This document shows, piece after piece, positions 6,909 through 8,446 of a DNA stretch of 8,446 bases. Under the pieces are notes generated by a model. That model did not search any database and had not been told where the DNA came from. It saw nothing but the letters and a program-made list of their open reading frames with translations. How positions within the stretch are numbered: the stretch's first letter is position 1; each line of letters begins with the position of its first letter. The stretch is from Planctomyces sp. (GTDB lineage: Bacteria; Planctomycetota; Planctomycetia; Planctomycetales; Planctomycetaceae): positions 1-8,446 of the forward strand of contig SYLK01000174.1 in NCBI GenBank assembly GCA_005809115.1. Reading direction: 5' to 3'. The position numbers were made by a program, and so were the translations under genes.

Positions 6909-6925
6909 AACGTTCAAAACGTTCA
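6908..6925. repeat. Perfect 9-bp tandem repeat AAACGTTCA x2
   Basis: AAACGTTCA at 6908-6916 is followed directly by a second identical copy at 6917-6925. Each copy contains the palindrome AACGTT. It lies about 30-45 bases before the fasciclin start, a position where a regulator could bind. Confidence 0.75.
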
Positions 6926-6984
6926 GCTCTGATAAGCACACCGCAGGCGACTGGCGGCAGATAACACGTTTTTGCAAATAAAAC

Positions 6985-7005
6985 AAAAAAAGTGGAAACA
7001 CCACT
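6985..7005 (-). terminator. Weak intrinsic terminator candidate
   Basis: Read on the minus strand, AGTGG-TGTTT-CCACT is followed by a run of seven T (6985-6991) and then GTTTTATTT. The stem is only 5 bp, but the long T-rich tail fits an intrinsic terminator for transcripts coming from the broken gene at 7243-8446. Confidence 0.45.
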
Positions 7006-7195
7006 GATTTCGAGGAGACTGCGAAACAAATGACGCGTAAATCGGCAAATCTGTGAATTCTGCGGCATTTGTAAAACAGCACGTTCGTCGCCTGCGTTCT
7101 CCGCAGGTCGGAAGCCCGCACCAAATCTGAACATATGTATCCTTCGCGCATCACCCTCCTGCCATTGTTACCTTCGAAGAATTTCTCCCTGCTGC

Positions 7196-7213
7196 ACTGC
7201 AAACACTGCAAAC
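7196..7213. repeat. Perfect 9-bp tandem repeat ACTGCAAAC x2
   Basis: ACTGCAAAC at 7196-7204 is followed directly by an identical copy at 7205-7213, some 30 bases after the end of the broken minus-strand gene. It is a second 9-bp perfect tandem in the same intergenic stretch, unrelated in sequence to the one at 6908. Confidence 0.75.
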
Positions 7214-7242
7214 GGTGAGGATTTTGTCTTCCTGAGAAGATT

Positions 7243-8446
7243 TTAGACCACGAGTGTTGCGAGCTTTTGGGTGCTGGCGGCTCTGGCAGTGGCGAAGGAA
7301 GGGAGGAGGCGGCGACCTTCGGCCGAGAGCTGGTAACGGTGGGTTTTTGTAACCTTGAACATCAGGCCGTGGTCAGTGAACAGACGCAGCAGGCGAGTGA
7401 TTCGTCCCGACTGACGACGACGTTCGTCCGGATCTGTGGTGACGCCGAACAGTGCCTCACGAATGTCGCGATTGCGAAAACCATTGACGCAGAATTCGCC
7501 TTTCAGAACTACGGCAACCAGTTCCGCATCAATGCCATACATCGGGTTTAGACCTCGCAGCGACGAGGCAGATCGACGACGCCTTTGCGAAGTTGTCGCT
7601 GGCGTTTGGTGGCATCCGACGCTTCGCCTTCTGCCGTTCGGAAAACTCGAAAGTCGCGGACATCATTGATGGTCGTTTCGATCCGCAGGACCGTGCCCTG
7701 TTTGTCGTACATCTTGATCGAGTTCCGGTTGAGGTGATGTTTTACGCACACGCCTTCCGGGCGAGTTGTCAGGCGCGTGGCAACTTCGCAGTTGAAGCGA
7801 GCAGGTACGCCGTCGTGGGAAATGCGATTCTTCCCGAGAAACCGCAGCACTTGCTGGCTGCCGAAGGTTGTCATCGAATGTCGCAACAGCGAAGGATACA
7901 ATTCAGCCAGTTGGCCAGATGATCGGAACATCACGTCGGTTGCATACTCCGTTTCATCCGCCGACCAGTACGGTCGAAGGCGATCCTCGAAATACGGCAG
8001 CTCCAGAAGTGGCGGACACACGTCCCCGGTCAGATCGTTCAGCAGGTTGCTCCACGGCAGCCACGGTTGTTTGTCCAGCAACGACTGTGCACGTTCGTAT
8101 GGCCTTCTGCAGATCGAGCGTCTCTGTTCTCGGATTGCGATGGATCTCATACGACTGACAGGGTTCGACCACACTGAGCACGCAGACCAGTCCTTCAGTC
8201 ATTCCTTCGCGACGAATCAGTTCCCTGACCAGATCCTCTTTCGAAATGGCCGAACTCTGCAGATACTGAATCGCTCGCCTCAGAGCAATGGAATGTAAAT
8301 CGCAGTTGCGCGGACCGACATCGTGTCGAATCGCAGTCGCGGCTGTATTGGTTCAGCGTAAGATGTGGTGTCATTGGGCGCCCAAAAGCCGCCACGGAAA
8401 GGCGCTTCAAAAGCAGCCATTTTGAGAGTTGAGAGATGCTGTTCAC
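7243..8446 (-). pseudogene. Multiply disrupted gene of a conserved (probably multi-copy) family with C-terminal winged-helix-like region
   Basis: On the minus strand one protein can be followed only by changing frame. Piece 1 (8446 to about 8330, open at the window edge) ends in TPHLTLNQYSRD. Piece 2 (about 8319-8100) reads VGPRNCDLHSIALRRAIQYL, then SKEDLVRELIRREG and TEGLVCVLSVVEPCQSYEI. Piece 3 (about 8108-7551) reads ERAQSLLDKQPWLPWSNLL, then YWSADETEYATDVMFRS, RPEGVCVKHHLNRNSIKMYD, VLRIETTINDVRDFRVFR and RKGVVDLPRRCEV, and stops at TAA 7548-7550. Piece 4 (7560-7243) reads LRGLNPMYGIDAELVAVVLK, then NGFRNRDIREALFG and ERRRQSGRITRLLRLFTDHG, a winged-helix-like end. I recall full-length relatives of roughly 450-500 residues with these motifs in this order plus extra sequence at the 2/3 and 3/4 joins. 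The function is not known to me. Fragments are too damaged to be functional as one protein. Confidence 0.72.

Larger units (their letters stand above)
6880..7242. other. Gene-poor stretch upstream of the fasciclin gene
   Basis: About 360 bases, more AT-rich than the neighbouring genes, with no protein-like reading frame. The one long minus-strand frame (6876-7211) is Cys/Arg-rich without recognisable domains. It contains two perfect 9-bp tandem repeats, an 11-bp direct repeat, a stem-loop with a T run (6985-7005) and a stem-loop CCTGCG-TTCTC-CGCAGG (7091-7107). It should hold the fasciclin promoter. On the minus strand TTGTTT, 16 bases, TTATCT (about 6958-6985) is a possible sigma-70 pair, but this is weak. 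Confidence 0.4.

Noticed and set aside
7091..7107. CCTGCG-TTCTC-CGCAGG hairpin as an RNA element or terminator
   Set aside because: Good 6-bp stem, but no T tract and no further conserved structure visible; kept only as a note in the intergenic entry.
6876..7211. 111-residue minus-strand open frame before the fasciclin gene
   Set aside because: Composition is Cys/Arg/Phe-rich with no domain or convincing ribosome site; it spans repeats and a terminator-like hairpin and overlaps the fasciclin start, so it is most likely non-coding.
7221..7244. TCTTC-CTGA-GAAGA stem followed by TTTT as a plus-strand terminator
   Set aside because: The stem is only 5 bp and AT-rich, the T run is 4, and no plus-strand gene ends nearby.

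Overview
The window looks like chromosomal DNA of a planctomycete-type bacterium. The evidence is indirect: moderately high GC with GC-rich third codon positions, a two-domain secreted fasciclin protein, a large GT-C type glycosyltransferase, and remnants of gene families that I recall as common and multi-copy in Planctomycetes. There is no rRNA, tRNA or other marker, so the phylum is an inference.

Layout. The left edge (2-436, +) is the 3' end of a chromate transporter gene (chrA). It is followed on the same strand by a complete CNNM/CBS/CorC_HlyC membrane protein gene (506-1843). A convergent membrane glycosyltransferase gene lies on the minus strand (1950-3164). Its real N-terminus appears to sit in another reading frame (ORF 3152-3529), so the gene is probably frameshifted or internally deleted. 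Divergent from it on the plus strand are a C-terminal remnant of an IS200/RAYT-like transposase (3580-3891) and an overlapping hypothetical gene (3888-4505) whose coding signal hops between frames.

The metabolic core is a minus-strand pair: GTP cyclohydrolase I (folE, 5139-5828) then a QueD/PTPS-type 6-carboxytetrahydropterin synthase (4607-5095), 43 nt apart, with a strong Shine-Dalgarno before queD. They catalyse consecutive steps from GTP towards preQ0/queuosine (dihydroneopterin triphosphate, then 6-carboxy-tetrahydropterin). A textbook intrinsic terminator (5848-5882) ends the upstream minus-strand gene, a secreted protein with two tandem FAS1 domains (5908-6879), and sits only 19 nt before the folE start.

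The right side starts with a gene-poor stretch (6880-7242) carrying perfect 9-bp tandem repeats and hairpins. It ends with a heavily damaged minus-strand gene (7243-8446) that reads as one conserved protein only if three frames are stitched together. Two junctions look like internal deletions with frame change and one is a further frame change.

I found no CRISPR array, complete insertion sequence, tRNA, riboswitch or new defence-like system. The most informative signals are gene decay (three disrupted loci), the terminator placed just before folE, and the short repeats.
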